DNA of 64,000 bases from Budorcas taxicolor (taxonomy: Eukaryota > Chordata > Mammalia > Artiodactyla > Bovidae), in contig NC_068933.1 of the NCBI RefSeq assembly GCF_023091745.1, forward strand, positions 19,720,001-19,784,000. Direction: 5' to 3'. The notes below the pieces were generated by a model, which was not told the origin of the DNA, searched no databases, and saw only the letters and a list, made by a program, of their open reading frames with translations. A program made the position numbers and the translations under genes. Shown piece after piece: positions 34,230-45,479 of the stretch (its first letter is position 1; each line of letters starts with the position of its first letter).

Positions 34230-34600
34230 TCCTCTCTTGGTTTTCTTATCATTGTTCAGTCCTTCATCTCCCCCCTTTCCTTTGCAGCTTCTTCTGAGCC
34301 TCTTTTACTGGCTCGTCTTCCCCTTTCTTTCCTGAGTTGTTGGTATTCTGTAGGATTCCACCACGATCCTCCTTGTTCTCTTATTTTTTTCTGCAGGAAT
34401 CATCTCCATTAATCCGTGTGTTATCCAGTGCAGCAAGTCTGTATCTGCATGTCTCGTCAGCCAGGATCCTGTCAGATTTTACTGTGTTAGTTTGTGTCAG
34501 GTGTATGGACTATGCTTTAACAGACATGCTGATGAACGGTGGCCTCTGCTCTTCTCCCTACTGCTCAGACTGGTTGAAAATCACAATTTACGTTCTCTAC
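34230..34600 (+). mobile_element. Possible L2 LINE internal fragment
   Basis: Pyrimidine-rich text with the order 'ctttgcagcttcttctgagc', 'gttggtattctgtaggattc' and 'ctgctcttctccctactgct' is reminiscent of the L2 reverse-transcriptase region. The match is by eye and weak. Confidence 0.4.
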
Positions 34601-35285
34601 ACTGTGCAGTATTATCTGCTCCCAAGTCTTTAACCTGTATTCCTGAGAATCCCAGGCTCTTACTTACATGTAGATATTTATTTTTCTTTTCAAGTTTCCC
34701 CTATTCATATCTAAAATCACCCTTCACTTTGTCTAGTTTCACTTGCATTGTATATGTGTATGTGTACGTGTGCAGACATGTTACCACATTTCTTAGATAA
34801 TCATTAACATCATCCTTTATTTTCTTCTTCATGCCTCTTATCTGTTTTATCACTTATACTTACTGAATCTATTTCTACAATCATCATTCTCCTTTCCTCC
34901 TCTTTCCTATGTACTAATATATTTGCTCCTTAATGCCTCTTCCAATTGGCACTGTTATCCTTCTACATTGTGCTATTTTTGGTAATTGAAATTCTGTTTT
35001 TACAATGTTGGTAAGTTGTCAACATAAACAAACAAACCTTAACGTGGCAAATAAAACCTGGCATAAACCAGCTCAGATCTGTCTTTTTTTTCTTTTCTTT
35101 TTTTTCAAATCTTATCTTCACAGCCTACCTCTCTCTGCTTGCCACCTGGAGCTAATAATAGCACAGAGACCAGCATGCAGTAGACGCTTCATAAATGATT
35201 ATTGGTGACGAAATACTGTTTGGGTACATTAACCAATAGACAAATGGAAATGTGTGAATACTATAGTGATGCAGTGGTCTAATGC
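34601..35285. other. Mostly unassigned; L2/MIR-like tail at 35140-35205
   Basis: No gene recognised. The stretch 'agcacagagaccagcatgca' followed by 'gacgcttcataaatgattat' looks like the tail of an L2 or MIR. A T-rich tract lies at 35083-35106. Confidence 0.4.
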
Positions 35286-35432
35286 ACTGGCTCTCAGACT
35301 TCAGCAAGCAAAGGTTACCCAGTGGGCTTGTCAAAACCCAGATTGTTGGGGCACAGCCCCAAGTTTCTGATTCAGTAGGTGTGGGAGGGGCCTAAGACAA
35401 GCTCCCATGATAGTGCTGCTTTTGGGAAATAA
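35286..35432 (+). mobile_element. hAT-Charlie fossil, MER58-like
   Basis: The order gcactggctctcagacttca, gggcttgtcaaaacccagat, 'ttctgattcagtaggtgtgg' and 'gaggggcctaagacaagctc' matches the MER58/MER5 group of non-autonomous hAT elements as I remember them. Confidence 0.65.
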
Positions 35433-35616
35433 CACTTAAAGATCAACTAGCCTAATTAATACCACTTATATTGTTAATTAAACTGAAAGTCATTAGTTTT
35501 TAATTTCTGTTGTTTGTTGTTCTTCCATACATCTAATTAAAGACCTGCTTTTGTTTATGACACCTATACACCATCTATGTAATTTCTGCTTATATCTTCA
35601 GGTCTTCTAAGCTTCC

Positions 35617-36030
35617 TGTGATGGTTAGTTTTATATGTCAGCCTAGCTAGGCAATGTTCAACCTAGATATTTGATCAAACACCAGTCTAGAAGACGGTAT
35701 CTATTAAAGATGAGGTGAACATTGAAATTGGTAGATTTTGAGAAAAGCAGATTATCCTTCAAAATGTAGATAGGTCTCATCTAATCAGTTGAAGGCCTTA
35801 AAAGAAAAAGATTGAGTTTTCCAGAGGAAGAGGGTCTTTGGCTTGTGGCCTTGAACTGTAACTTGAACTTAACTCTCCTAGGGTCTCCAGCCTGCTGGTC
35901 TGCCCTGCAAATTTTAGACTTGCCAGCTTCCACAATTGTGTGAGTCAGTTCCTTAAAATAAATTTATATCATCCATATCTACCTATATCTGATCTCCTAT
36001 TGATTCTCTTTCTCCAGAAAACCTTAACAC
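35617..36030 (+). mobile_element. MLT2-type solitary LTR (ERVL)
   Basis: It begins tgtgatggttagttttatat and passes 'aatcagttgaaggccttaaa', ggtctccagcctgctggtct and 'ccttaaaataaatttatatc' (polyadenylation signal aataaa) to the typical end near tctccagaaaaccttaacac. No internal retroviral sequence is adjacent. Confidence 0.85.
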
Positions 36031-37184
36031 GCTATGTTCTTAATCACTCCCTCTCAGTCACAGGGTTGAGAATCAGCTGGCATCATTTCTCTGTCTTTTG
36101 GTAGGGCTGTATGAAATGGATTGATATCTTAAGGACTATACATTTTTTAGTATTTCAGATATGCATGATATAACTACTAAGACAACAAAGTACTATTTAA
36201 GTATAAGTTATATCACTTATAGGTACTAAAAATTTTAACCTTTGTTTAGGTTAACCAGTCGTACTGATTTTTCTATAGTTTAGCTTTTTAAGCTAATAAA
36301 TGAAATCTAAAAGAATAGAACAGCAATTCTTTTTTTTTCCATTCAGGAGTTAAATTTTTTTATTGGCAGGTCAAAATCAATTAGGAAAAGAGAAAAAAAA
36401 TTAATGGTCATTACAGCTATTAATAAAATAGTGGTTTTGAATTTAGGAGTATCCCTTTAGTTCCCAGTATCTTTAAAAGAATGTAGCAGTGTTTTTGTGT
36501 TGGTTTTATTAATAGATTCTATTTCCAAGAGAAATTGAGTCCCAGAGAAATAAAATGGAAAAATAATGAGAACATGTCCCTATCTCAAGCTTCATAGTTC
36601 ATTGCAAGAAAATTATTTTCTCATTTTCCCTTAGTTGTAGGTACTTCAGTGACATAATTACATTTTAGAGGAAAGAAGGGATCACAATGAGACAGCATTT
36701 TGTCCAATTTCACACTAAGGAACATGATCACTTAATATATATATGTATATAATTTTTTCCTTTTCTGTATACCAATAGGAATGTAAGGATTACACAAAAT
36801 AATTGCATAAATGGCTATTTCCTGCCGATATAAAATGTCACTGAACACAATGGTAGAGTCTTTTTCCAAATTGCTGCTGACTTTTTGGTCTGACCTAGGA
36901 AGGTAAATCACATAAGCTACTTAAAGTTGAAATAATAATCTTTGGAGATAAAATGATGAAAGCTTTAAAGCTGGCCCAATGCCAAATTTTAATTTCCTGT
37001 TGAGTCTTGGGGCAGAATCTGGTGAATTTTAGGAAATTGTTTGCTTGATTAGTATTCACATGCTTTTTTGCGTTTCATTTCTGTTTAGCCACTGTCATAT
37101 TTTAATAGTCAGTGTGGGGTCAGGTAATAAGTTCTAAGAAACATGGCGCTTTAGGATTGTTTTTCCACTTTGCAATGGGGCTGT
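36031..37184. other. Unassigned AT-rich sequence
   Basis: No gene or repeat family recognised. T run near 36331-36340 and a short TA tract near 36736-36750. Confidence 0.5.
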
Positions 37185-37380
37185 GTAGAGTAGAAGCCAA
37201 GAGCACAGATTTTGAACAAAGAGAAGGGTTTAAATTCCAGCTTTTCCTTTAGTTCAGTGATCAGGGCAGGTTAATTAACATCTGGGTAAAAATTATGAAT
37301 AAAGTTGTTGTGAGAATCATCTCAAATCAGATGATGCATATAAAGTATGGTACTTACTGGTCACTGTTCTATCACTTAGG
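37185..37380 (+). mobile_element. MIR SINE remnant
   Basis: In consensus order: a 'aagccaagagcacagatttt' start, 'ttaaattccagcttttcctt', and 'gttgttgtgagaatcatctc' near the end. Confidence 0.7.
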
Positions 37381-37421
37381 AGAGTAAATAGATTGTTTTC
37401 CAATGTATTTCACTGTTTTCT

Positions 37422-37700
37422 GCTGCTACTGCTGCTGCTAAGTCGCTTCAGTCATGTCCGACTCTGTGAGACCCCATGGACGGCAGCCCACCAGGCTCCC
37501 CCGTCCCTGAGATTCTCCAGGCAAGAACACTGGAGTGGGTTGCCATTTCCTTCTCCAATGCATGAAAGTGAAAAGTGAAAGTGAAGTCGCTCAGTTGTGT
37601 CCGACTCTTAGCGACCTCATGAACTACAGCCCACCAGGCTCCTCCATCCGTGGGATTTTCCAGGCAAGAGTACTGGAGTGGGGTGCCATTGCCTTCTCCA
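37422..37700 (-). mobile_element. Bov-A2 SINE
   Basis: In complement it starts with the (AGC)n tail (gctgctactgctgctgctaa), has two A units with the linker gtgaaaagtgaaagtgaag, and ends at attgccttctcca. An exact 12-bp TSD, tcactgttttct, lies at 37410-37421 and 37701-37712. Confidence 0.97.
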
Positions 37701-37712
37701 TCACTGTTTTCT

Positions 37713-38715
37713 AAGCATCTCCAATTTAACACGCCCAGTACTGGATTCCTGATCTCCATCCCTTTCAAATTTCCCCATCTCAGTTGATGAAAAGTGCATC
37801 TTTCCAGTCGCTTTGTTGTTGTTCAGTTGCTAAGTCATGTACCATCTTTGTGACCCAGTGGATTTCAACATGCCAGGCTTTCTCATCCTTCACTATCTCC
37901 TGGAGTTTGCTCAAACTCATGTTCATTGAGTTGGTGATGCCATCCAACCATCTCATCCTCTGTCACCCCCTTCTCCTCCTGCCCTCAATCTTTCCCAGCA
38001 TCAGAGTCTTTGCCAATGAGTTGGCTCTTTGCATCAGATGACCAAAGTGTTGGAGCTTCAGTGTCAGCATCAGTCCTTCCAGTGAATACTCAGGGTTGAT
38101 CTCCTTTAGGATTGACTTTCAATAAAGCCTCCATAGTGATCATTTTACAAAGTATGATGAATCATATCACACCTGATCACAAACCTCCAGTGGTGCTGCA
38201 TTTTCCTCAGAGTCAATGCCCACGGGTTTGAGTGGTTCATATGATGTTATCTCCTGCATATAGAAGCTCTATTGAAAATAAACTCTAGTGGGGCAAGGGT
38301 AAACTCTAGGGGGACAAGGAGACAAATTATGAGTCTATTTCAGCCACCCAGGTAAGAGGTGATGATAGCTTAGAACAAAGCTCATCTTCTCACCCTCACA
38401 CTTTCTCTGCAGGCTCACCCCCTCTCTCCTTTACCCTGTGCCACCATGTCACCTTCTCAGGGAGGCCTTCCTTGATCAGGGCACTGTCATTCCCTCTGAC
38501 TTTCTTATACTTCTCTATAGTATTTACAACTTTCTAACACATCTGGTAATGTCCTATTACCCTGTGTGCTATTTATTGTGTTTACCATGTTATTTGTTTC
38601 TCTCTGTTTCTCCACTAAAATCTTAAGCCCACTATGGCAGGGATTTTTGTCTCTTTTCATGGATGTATATACCCAGTATCTAGAACTGTGCCTGCTACAC
38701 AGTAAGTTGATGCTT
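37713..38715 (+). mobile_element. L2 LINE 3' part, split by a BovB
   Basis: Segments 37713-37811, 38117-38265 and 38380-38715 are collinear with the L2 3' half: 'ccccatctcagttgatgaaa', then acaaacctccagtggtgctg, then 'atgtcaccttctcagggagg' and tgtgcctgctacacagtaag. About 110 bp at 38266-38380 do not fit and may be another insertion or a diverged part. Confidence 0.8.
37812..38116 (-). mobile_element. BovB LINE 3' end, short
   Basis: The left end has a 'tttgttgttgttcagttgct' tail in complement, and the right end stops at ctcctttaggattgac. It has the older-subfamily 'tgccctcaatctttcccagc' variant. It interrupts an L2. Confidence 0.93.
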
Positions 38716-39300
38716 TTGACTTTCTCTCTCCAATAGGATGTTAGCAAGTACCTGAAAGCAGAGACTTGAGCAGTTATCAACTGGAGCTGACGCTATTGGA
38801 AGTTTACTGCTATCTAGCAAGGAAGCTTGGTCTACCATAAGTGTGTGTGAAAGTCATTCAGTCGTGTCCAACTCTTTGAAACCCCATTGACTGTAACCCG
38901 CCAGGCTCCTCTGTCCATGGAATTCTCTAGGCCAGAATACTGGAGTGGGTAGCCGTTCCCTTCTCCAGGGGATCTTCCTAACCCAGGGCTCAAATCCAGG
39001 TCTCCCACATTGCAGGCAGATTCTTTACCATTTGAGCCACCAGGGAAGCCCAAGAAGCCTAACCCTTCTCCAGGGAATCTTCACAACCCCACCATACTTG
39101 AGGTTAAAGATCACAGGGAGAGAAAGAAACAGGGCCCAGTGTACCCCTCCAGCTAAATGCAACCAAATTAATGAACCTTGGTGAAACCAGTGGAACTGCT
39201 CAACTAACTGATAAACCCATGAGAAACAATAAATCATTGTTGCTTTAAACCATTAAGTTTTTAGCTGTTTTGTTATGTTTCAATATATAATTCAATTAGA
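38715..39300 (+). mobile_element. MLT1-like LTR, split by a Bov-tA
   Basis: The right part (39091-39300) has acccatgagaaacaataaat, 'tgttgctttaaaccattaag' and a diverged end, in MLT1 3' order. The left part (38715-38833) is less certain. The SINE at 38842-39090 sits between. Confidence 0.55.
38842..39090 (-). mobile_element. Bov-tA SINE with remnant of a second head unit
   Basis: A full A body and head in complement (ending gccaccagggaagcccaag), then an extra 40 bp (agcctaacccttctccaggg, atcttcacaacccc) that equals the A/head junction of a two-headed element such as the one at 543-856. Imperfect TSD: accataagtg at 38834-38843, accatacttg at 39091-39100. Confidence 0.9.
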
Positions 39301-39562
39301 ATACATTGGTAATGATTCACCATTTATTAAGATAGTAATATTATTACTACAGAATTTTATAATTAAAAATCAGGAATGTAGCAAATTCTTTTGACTCCTA
39401 TCAGGATAACTTCTACATTGGTTTGCTTCTGTAACAATTTTGAAAAATCTGTATTCATATGTGTTAGCTTTTGCATTACCTTTGGAAAAATCAAGTAGTA
39501 TTCTTTTGTGTTTGTATAAATCAGATAAACTTACGGTTTATGAGACTTTTGAAAAAGTCATC

Positions 39563-39671
39563 TGGCCACGCTGCATGGCATATGGGATCTTAGTTCCCTG
39601 ACCAGGGATTGAACCCAGGCCTCCTGCATTGTCAGCACAGAGTCTTAACCAATGGATTACCAGGGAAGTCC
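39563..39671 (-). mobile_element. CHR-2-type tRNA-Glu SINE
   Basis: In complement: gggacttccctggtaatcca, 'agactctgtgctgacaatgc', a box-B-like gggttcaatccctggtcag and 'actaagatcccatatgccat'. It has no Bov-A body. Confidence 0.85.
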
Positions 39672-39689
39672 CTGGATTAAAAGACTTTT

Positions 39690-39780
39690 AACTAGTCTTG
39701 CCCTATAGAACATTCTGTAATTATGGACATATTTAATATGATAGCTACTGGCACATGTGGCTATTTAAATTTCAAACATA
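39690..39780 (+). mobile_element. Fragment of the palindromic hAT-like element
   Basis: The order 'ttgccctatagaacattctg' and 'agctactggcacatgtggct' followed by atttaaattt is the sense half of the same family seen at 21650-21878. Confidence 0.5.
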
Positions 39781-39799
39781 TTGTGAAGTGCCATTCTAG

Positions 39800-39975
39800 A
39801 CTCTTACTATTCAGTGTGATTCTTATACCAGCAGCATCAACACCCTGCGGGACCTTGCTATAAATGCCAAGACTAGCAGGCTCTATTCTAGACTTTCTGA
39901 ATCAGAACCCACATTTTAACACGATTTTACATTCAGATTTGAGATATGCATTTAAGTTTGCAAAGCACTACTTCA
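39800..39975 (+). mobile_element. hAT-Charlie fossil, MER20/MER5-like
   Basis: The order 'ataccagcagcatcaacacc', gaatcagaacccacatttta and 'atttaagtttgcaaagcact' fits the MER20/MER5 group in sense. Diverged. Confidence 0.55.
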
Positions 39976-39981
39976 TAAGGT

Positions 39982-40305
39982 GGGCTTCCCTGGTAGCTCA
40001 GCTGGTGAAGAATCCACCTGCAGTGCAGGAGACCCTGGTTTGATTCCTGGGTCAGGAAGATCTCCTAGAGAAGGGATAGGCTACCTACTCCATTATTCAT
40101 GGGCTTCCCTTATGTCTCAGAAGGTAAAGAATTGGCCTGCAATGCAGGAGACCTGGGTTTGATCCCTTGGTTGGGAAGATCCCCTGGAGGAAGGCATGCA
40201 AATCAATCTAGTATTCTTGCCTGTAGAATCCCCATGGACAGAAGAGCCTGTCCAGCTATAGTCAATGGAATCGCAGAGTCAGGCATGACTGAGTGACTAA
40301 GCACA
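39982..40305 (+). mobile_element. Bov-tA SINE with two tRNA-Glu heads
   Basis: First head gggcttccctggtagctcag and short A piece, then a second head starting gggcttcccttatgtctcag near 40100, then an A body. It is the same architecture as 543-856. The flanks resemble each other (gcactacttcataag at 39965-39979, gcactatataag from about 40306), a TSD with a small indel. Confidence 0.92.
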
Positions 40306-40337
40306 GCACTATATAAGATACAGCTTCTGTACTAATT

Positions 40338-40549
40338 GGCTTCCCTGGTGGCTCAGTGGTAAAGAATCTGCTTGCAATGCAGGAGACCTGGGTTTGATCC
40401 CTGGGTTGGGAAGATCCCCTGTAGGAGGCCAGGGAATCCACTCCAATATTCTTGTCTGGAGAATCCCTTGGACAGAGAAGACTGGCAGGCTAAAGTCCAT
40501 AGGGTTGCAAAGAGTCAGACACGACTGCAGCAAGTGAGCATGCATGCAC
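40338..40549 (+). mobile_element. Bov-tA SINE
   Basis: Head ggcttccctggtggctcagt, box-B-like gggtttgatccctgggttgg, and an A body with a small change (gtaggaggccagggaatcc). A short TSD, actaat, lies at 40331-40336 and 40550-40555. Confidence 0.93.
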
Positions 40550-40555
40550 ACTAAT

Positions 40556-40913
40556 CAATGATATTCATTATTTTAATAGGCCTGATGAATTTCATCAGGA
40601 CCATATTATTTAAGGGAGCTGGGTAAGGTGGGTACTTCAATTCTGGTTGGATGTCAGTTTTTATTCGTTGCTAAATTTGAGCTGCGGATTAGTTGTTTTT
40701 CCTTGTGAAAAAAAAAGTAACAGATGTACAGAAAATCAGACTTGACAAATGAAATGTGAAGGTTATAAATAACCAGAAAAGTTACATAAAATTCTGAACT
40801 ATTTGACTTAAGCAACTGTATGAAAGTAATATAATTAAATGAAATATTACAGAAGAGCATATTGAAGCAGGCCTTCAAGATGAGGCAGTTTTAACCTATT
40901 TAACGAGCTTTTC
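40556..40913. other. Unassigned AT-rich sequence
   Basis: No gene or repeat recognised. Confidence 0.5.
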
Positions 40914-41600
40914 AAAACTCAACATTCAAAAAACTGAGGTCATGGCATCTGGTCCCATCACTTTATGGCAAATAGATAGGGAAACAATGAAAACAATGGG
41001 AGACTTTATTTTCTTGGGCTCCAAAATCACTGCAGATAGTGACTGTAGCCATGAAATTAAAAGATGCTTGCTTCTTGGAAGAAAAGCTATGACCAACCTA
41101 GACAGCATATTAAAAAGCAGAGACATTACTTTGCCAACAAAGGTCTGTCTAGTCAAGGCTATGGTTTTCTGGTAGTTGCATACGGATGTGAGAATTGGAC
41201 TGTAAAGACAGCTGAGCACTGAAGAATTGATGCTTTTGAACTGTGGTGTTGGAGAAGACTCTTGAGAATCCCTTGGACTTCAAGAAGATCAAACCAGTCA
41301 ATCCTGAAGGAAATCAGTCCTGAATATTCATTGGAAGGACTGATGCTGAAGCTCCTATACTTTGGGCACCTGATGTGAAGAGCTGACTCATTAGAAAAGA
41401 TCCTGATGCTGGGAAAGATTGTGGGCAGGAGGAGAAGAGGATGAGATGGTTGGGTGGCATCACCGACTCAATGGACATGAGTTTGAGCAAGCTCCTGGAG
41501 TTGGTGATGGGCAGGGAAGCCTGGTGTGCTGCAGTCCATGGGGTCGCAAAGAGTCGGACAAGACTGAGTGACTGAACTGAACTGAACAGAACAGAACTGA
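40914..41600 (+). mobile_element. BovB LINE 3' end
   Basis: It starts at the KLNIQKT block (aaactcaacattcaaaaaac) and passes GDFIFLGSKITADSDC and the 'tgaatattcattggaaggac' older-subfamily variant. It ends in a (ctgaa)n/(cagaa)n tail. Indels break the frame at MVF-W near 41171 and after it. Confidence 0.95.
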
Positions 41601-41835
41601 ATGAGCCTTTCTAAATTCTTGATCAGAGGAGTACAAAATACTAAGAATTTCATGTTAAGATTATCTTAGAATCACAAAGTAGGTCTGGAAGGGACTTTGG
41701 ATAATTTCTAGTTCAATATCTGAATTTAAACAATGAAGTAGTTAATATCAGAATAAGATCTTATTTCGAGGCTTAATCATGGCTTTCTGTAATAGTCATT
41801 TAGTCAGATTAAACTTTTCTTGGTTGCATTTTACT

Positions 41836-42095
41836 GCTGCTGCTGCTAAGTCACTTCAGTTGAGTCTGACTCTGTGAGACCCCATGGACAGCAGCCCACC
41901 AGGCTCCCCTGTCCCTGGGATTCTCCAGGCAAGAACACTGGAGTGGGTTGCCATTTCCTTCTCCAATGCATGAAAGTGAAAAGTGAAAGTGAAGTCACTC
42001 AGTCGTGTCCAACTCTTAGCGACCCCATGGATTGCAGCCTACTAAGCTCCTCTGTCCATGGGATTTTCCAGGCAAGAGTACTGGAGTGGGGTGCC
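41836..42095 (-). mobile_element. Bov-A2 SINE
   Basis: In complement with an (AGC)n tail at the left, two A units and the linker. An exact 13-bp TSD, gttgcattttact, lies at 41823-41835 and 42096-42108. Its head lacks the first ~10 bases. Confidence 0.97.
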
Positions 42096-42359
42096 GTTGC
42101 ATTTTACTAGGACTTGATAATTTAACAACTCTCAGTTCTTATCTTCATTAAAATGCTTTTTCCTTTTCTATTCTCCTCTGAATTCTTGCCATGTTACTCC
42201 ATCAAACTGTGTCTGTTTATCCAAGTCTCTTAGACAACTGTACATTGTTCACCCTAAAGTTCCATTATTGCCATTATGTTAATTTCCAGTTCCAGAGAGC
42301 TATATAACTGTTTATGTATGTTTTTCTGCTTCTGTTATTTGCTTGATGAAAATCTTCAA

Positions 42360-42485
42360 GAGATAGCATTTATCAGTCACTTACTATGTACAAAGTTTTT
42401 TTAAATGCTAGTTTCTTCCTTAATCTTCACAATGGCATTTGAGGGTAGTGATCTCATTTTATAATTGGGAAAATAGAGGATTTTT
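42360..42485 (-). mobile_element. MIR SINE remnant
   Basis: The motif cacttactatgtacaaagtt and the 'ccttaatcttcacaatggca' block with ctcattttataattgggaaa match MIR in complement. Confidence 0.7.
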
Positions 42486-44231
42486 TTCTCTATTTTTCTC
42501 TCTTATTGTTTGTCAGATATGAAAATTTCACCCAGGGGGTGCCCTCTGCATGCATGTTACTATGATTAGAATTATTTGTTCTTTCATCTCTTCTATTAGA
42601 TTTGAAATGACTTTAGGCTAAAGCTGTGCCTTTTTCCTCTTTGCAGTCTCCCACAGCCTCTGCCCTGTGTTCCCAGAGTTATCCATACTTAGTTTTGAGT
42701 GACCAGATGATTATTTTTGTCTGTTAACAGCAATTGTTTATTGAGTTCATGTCAAGCAGCAGCAGAACTCCCATTTGCTAGGAAGTGGAAGCTGCAGCAT
42801 GAGCCAGCACATGCATCATCACGGTGCAGTCACTGATGCCGTGGCTGCTCTAGAAGCGATGTGCTGGTCACCTCACTGCCACTGCCCGGAGCTTTGCCCA
42901 GGTATTCCTGTCTGTCCTGGAGTTGGCTCTTTACCGTCGATCGTTCACCAGAAGTAAACCTCTTACAGTGGTCATCTTTTAAGTCACTTTGAGAAAGATT
43001 TGAGGTAGCAATTACTCAACTTTATTGCCTCACAGACTAAAATGCCTTTTGCTTTCATGGGCTGCCAAGCTATCTAGAGAGAATGTCTGTGGCGGGACCA
43101 GAAAGAGGGCGCACCGGGAGTCAGAAAAGTGAACTCCACTCCCCGGGGCTTTGGCTCAAGAGCTGCCTTTTAGATTTCTGTGTTTCATGTAACTCTCTGA
43201 TACTGGCAGCTGTGAAGAGCTGTGTGACCCCCTTTATCACCTGTTCATGTTAACACACAGGTTCACAGTGTCATTCCTTGTCAAAAGGACTCCGCTAGAT
43301 AGAAGAATCTAACTGCCTATTTTGTCAGGCTGATATTAATGACCCAGGGGGAGGAGAGCACCACACAAACCCTGCAGGGAGAGTATATCACAAAGGTGAT
43401 GGCACAGAGAGCCCTGGGCACAGCCCCCCGGATCTCAGATTTATCCGTTACCACATATTTATGTTTTCTGTGGACAACAGGTACCCGAGGAGTCATTTGA
43501 ATAGGGACAAATTTCTCTCTCTCTTTTTTTTCCTTTTTAAAATAATTCCGGGTTGCTGTCATCAATAGAGACAAGTGTATTAAGTGCATCTTAAAAGGAC
43601 TCTTCAAATGAATACAACAATTGTTATGTGATCCTGAAGGAAGACTTTTATCTCACTCTCTATTACTCTGACAGTGTTTTATATTGCATTAGGCCAATTT
43701 GACTTACAATATTCTGGAATACAACAGCGTTTCAAATTGTTCCAGGAAATTTGGTCTGCCTTACATGATTCTGTACTTAGCTGTGGAGGCTCTAATGTAA
43801 GATTTCTGGCAGTTGAAAACAAAGAACCCGGAAGGTGATTTCCAGGCTTCCATTTAGGTTGGGGGTGAAATGAAAGAAATATATTCTTGTGAGTTATCTG
43901 TATGAGATTCAGTGATAATTATAACCTTAATTAGAATCAAGGAGAGGACTGAGGTGGCAGCTCTGTTTAACAACTAATAGCAGAGACATGACATAGTTTG
44001 CCAAAGGTTGTGATGCTTAGAGACTGGTGTGCTAGAACCAATATAACAAAAGAAAAGTGATTGTTATTTTAGGGATAAAAATTTTATGGTGTAAAGAAAG
44101 AAGTTGGAAGCAGTGAGATTTAGCACCAGGATTTTTAAGGGTCTATATATTTTTTTCTTAGATAATCCTAAAGTTAGATAATTATACATGAGTTGTATAA
44201 TCATAAAAGTTATCCTAAGAATTATTGCAGA
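42486..44231. other. Repeat-poor unassigned sequence
   Basis: No repeat family recognised over 1.7 kb. GC content rises around 42760-42960 and 43070-43170, and the whole has a mixed, non-simple composition. The open frames 42775-42957 (plus) and 43317-43607 (minus) show no domain I know. Conservation across mammals would show whether it is regulatory. Confidence 0.45.
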
Positions 44232-44469
44232 TTTAACACATGAATGTTGTAACTTACTTTCTTACATTTTTTAAACAGCAAGTTTTTTAGGTTTCTAAAA
44301 TCATATTTGACTAAGCAATAAACTATTATATTAAAAAAGAAAAATTTAGTTTTAACACATGAATGTTGTAACTTACTTTCTTACATTTTTTAAACAGCAA
44401 GTTTTTTAGGTTTCTAAAATCATATTTGACTAAGCAATAAACTATTATATTAAAAAAGAAAAATTTAGT
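44232..44469. repeat. Exact tandem duplication, 2 x 119 bp
   Basis: Copy one is 44232-44350 and copy two is 44351-44469. Both start tttaacacatgaatgttgta and end agaaaaatttagt. I find no mismatch between them, and the likeness stops abruptly at both outer edges. The unit contains no repeat family I recognise. Confidence 0.95.
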
Positions 44470-44690
44470 GCAGTATGATTTTTTTTGGTATGAAACAAGA
44501 TTTATAGCCAGGTCCATTTTATGATAGTGTCTGTAGTTCAACTGAAGGTTATAGGCAAGAACTCCCTTGCCACATCCACTTCCCCTCCCAAAATCTTTTA
44601 AAACTCACAGATAAAATTATTATATAACCTATGTAAGATCAGATATGATAATATTATCATAAAAGAAGAGAACTGCTAATGGGAGGCCTT

Positions 44691-45249
44691 CAGTTTAGTT
44701 CAGTTGCTCAGTCATGTCTGACTCTTTGCGACCCCATGGACTGCAACACACTGGGCTTCCCTGTCCATCACCAACTCCTGGAGTTTACTCAAGCTCATGT
44801 CCATCAAGTCGATGATGCCATCTAACCATTTTGTCCTTTGTCATCCCCTTCTCCTCCTGCCTTCAATCTTTTCCAGCATCAGGGTATTTTCCAATGAGTC
44901 AGTTCTTTGCATCAGGTGGCCAAAGTACTAGAGCTTCATCTTCAGCATCAGTCCTTCCAATGAATATTCAGGACTGATTTCCTTTAGGATTGACTGGTTT
45001 GATCTCCTTGCAGTCCAAGGGACTCTCAAGAGTCTTCTCCAACACCACAGTTCAAAAGCATCAATTCTTCAGCATTCAGCTTTCTTTATGGTCCAACTCT
45101 CACATCCATATATGACTATTGGAAAAACCAGAGCTTTAACTAGATGGACCTTTGTCAGCAAAGTAATGTCTCTCCTTTTTAATGTGCTATCTAGGTTTTT
45201 CATAGCTTTTCTTCCAAGGAGCAAGTGTCTTTTAATTTCGTGGCTGCAT
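44691..45249 (-). mobile_element. BovB LINE 3' end
   Basis: The left end is the tail in complement (cagtttagttcagttgctca). The right end stops in HEIK (gtcttttaatttcgtggctg). Older-subfamily variants are present. TSD of 12 bp with one mismatch: atgggaggcctt at 44679-44690, atgggaagcctt at 45250-45261. Confidence 0.96.
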
Positions 45250-45479
45250 ATGGGAAGCCTTAAAAAAGTTGAAATAATGTGAGATGACAAATAGAAATGT
45301 TTGCATAGCCTTTTCTGTTGAGAGCATTGTGAAGCTGTGTGTAGGTTTGATAGGGGAAGAGTTCGGTGATGGCTTAGTGCTGCTTTTCATGGGCCACACA
45401 GTTAGGGAAGGTGAGATATTTGTCTTTTATTTGCTGAAGTTGTAAGTGAAATGGTGTCTTGATTCTCAGCTAAAATATA

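Noticed and set aside
41660..41760. Possible old SINE (ctggaagggactttggataa) with a similar word near 59815-59900
   Set aside because: The likeness is to a short conserved repeat core only. I cannot name a family or set borders.
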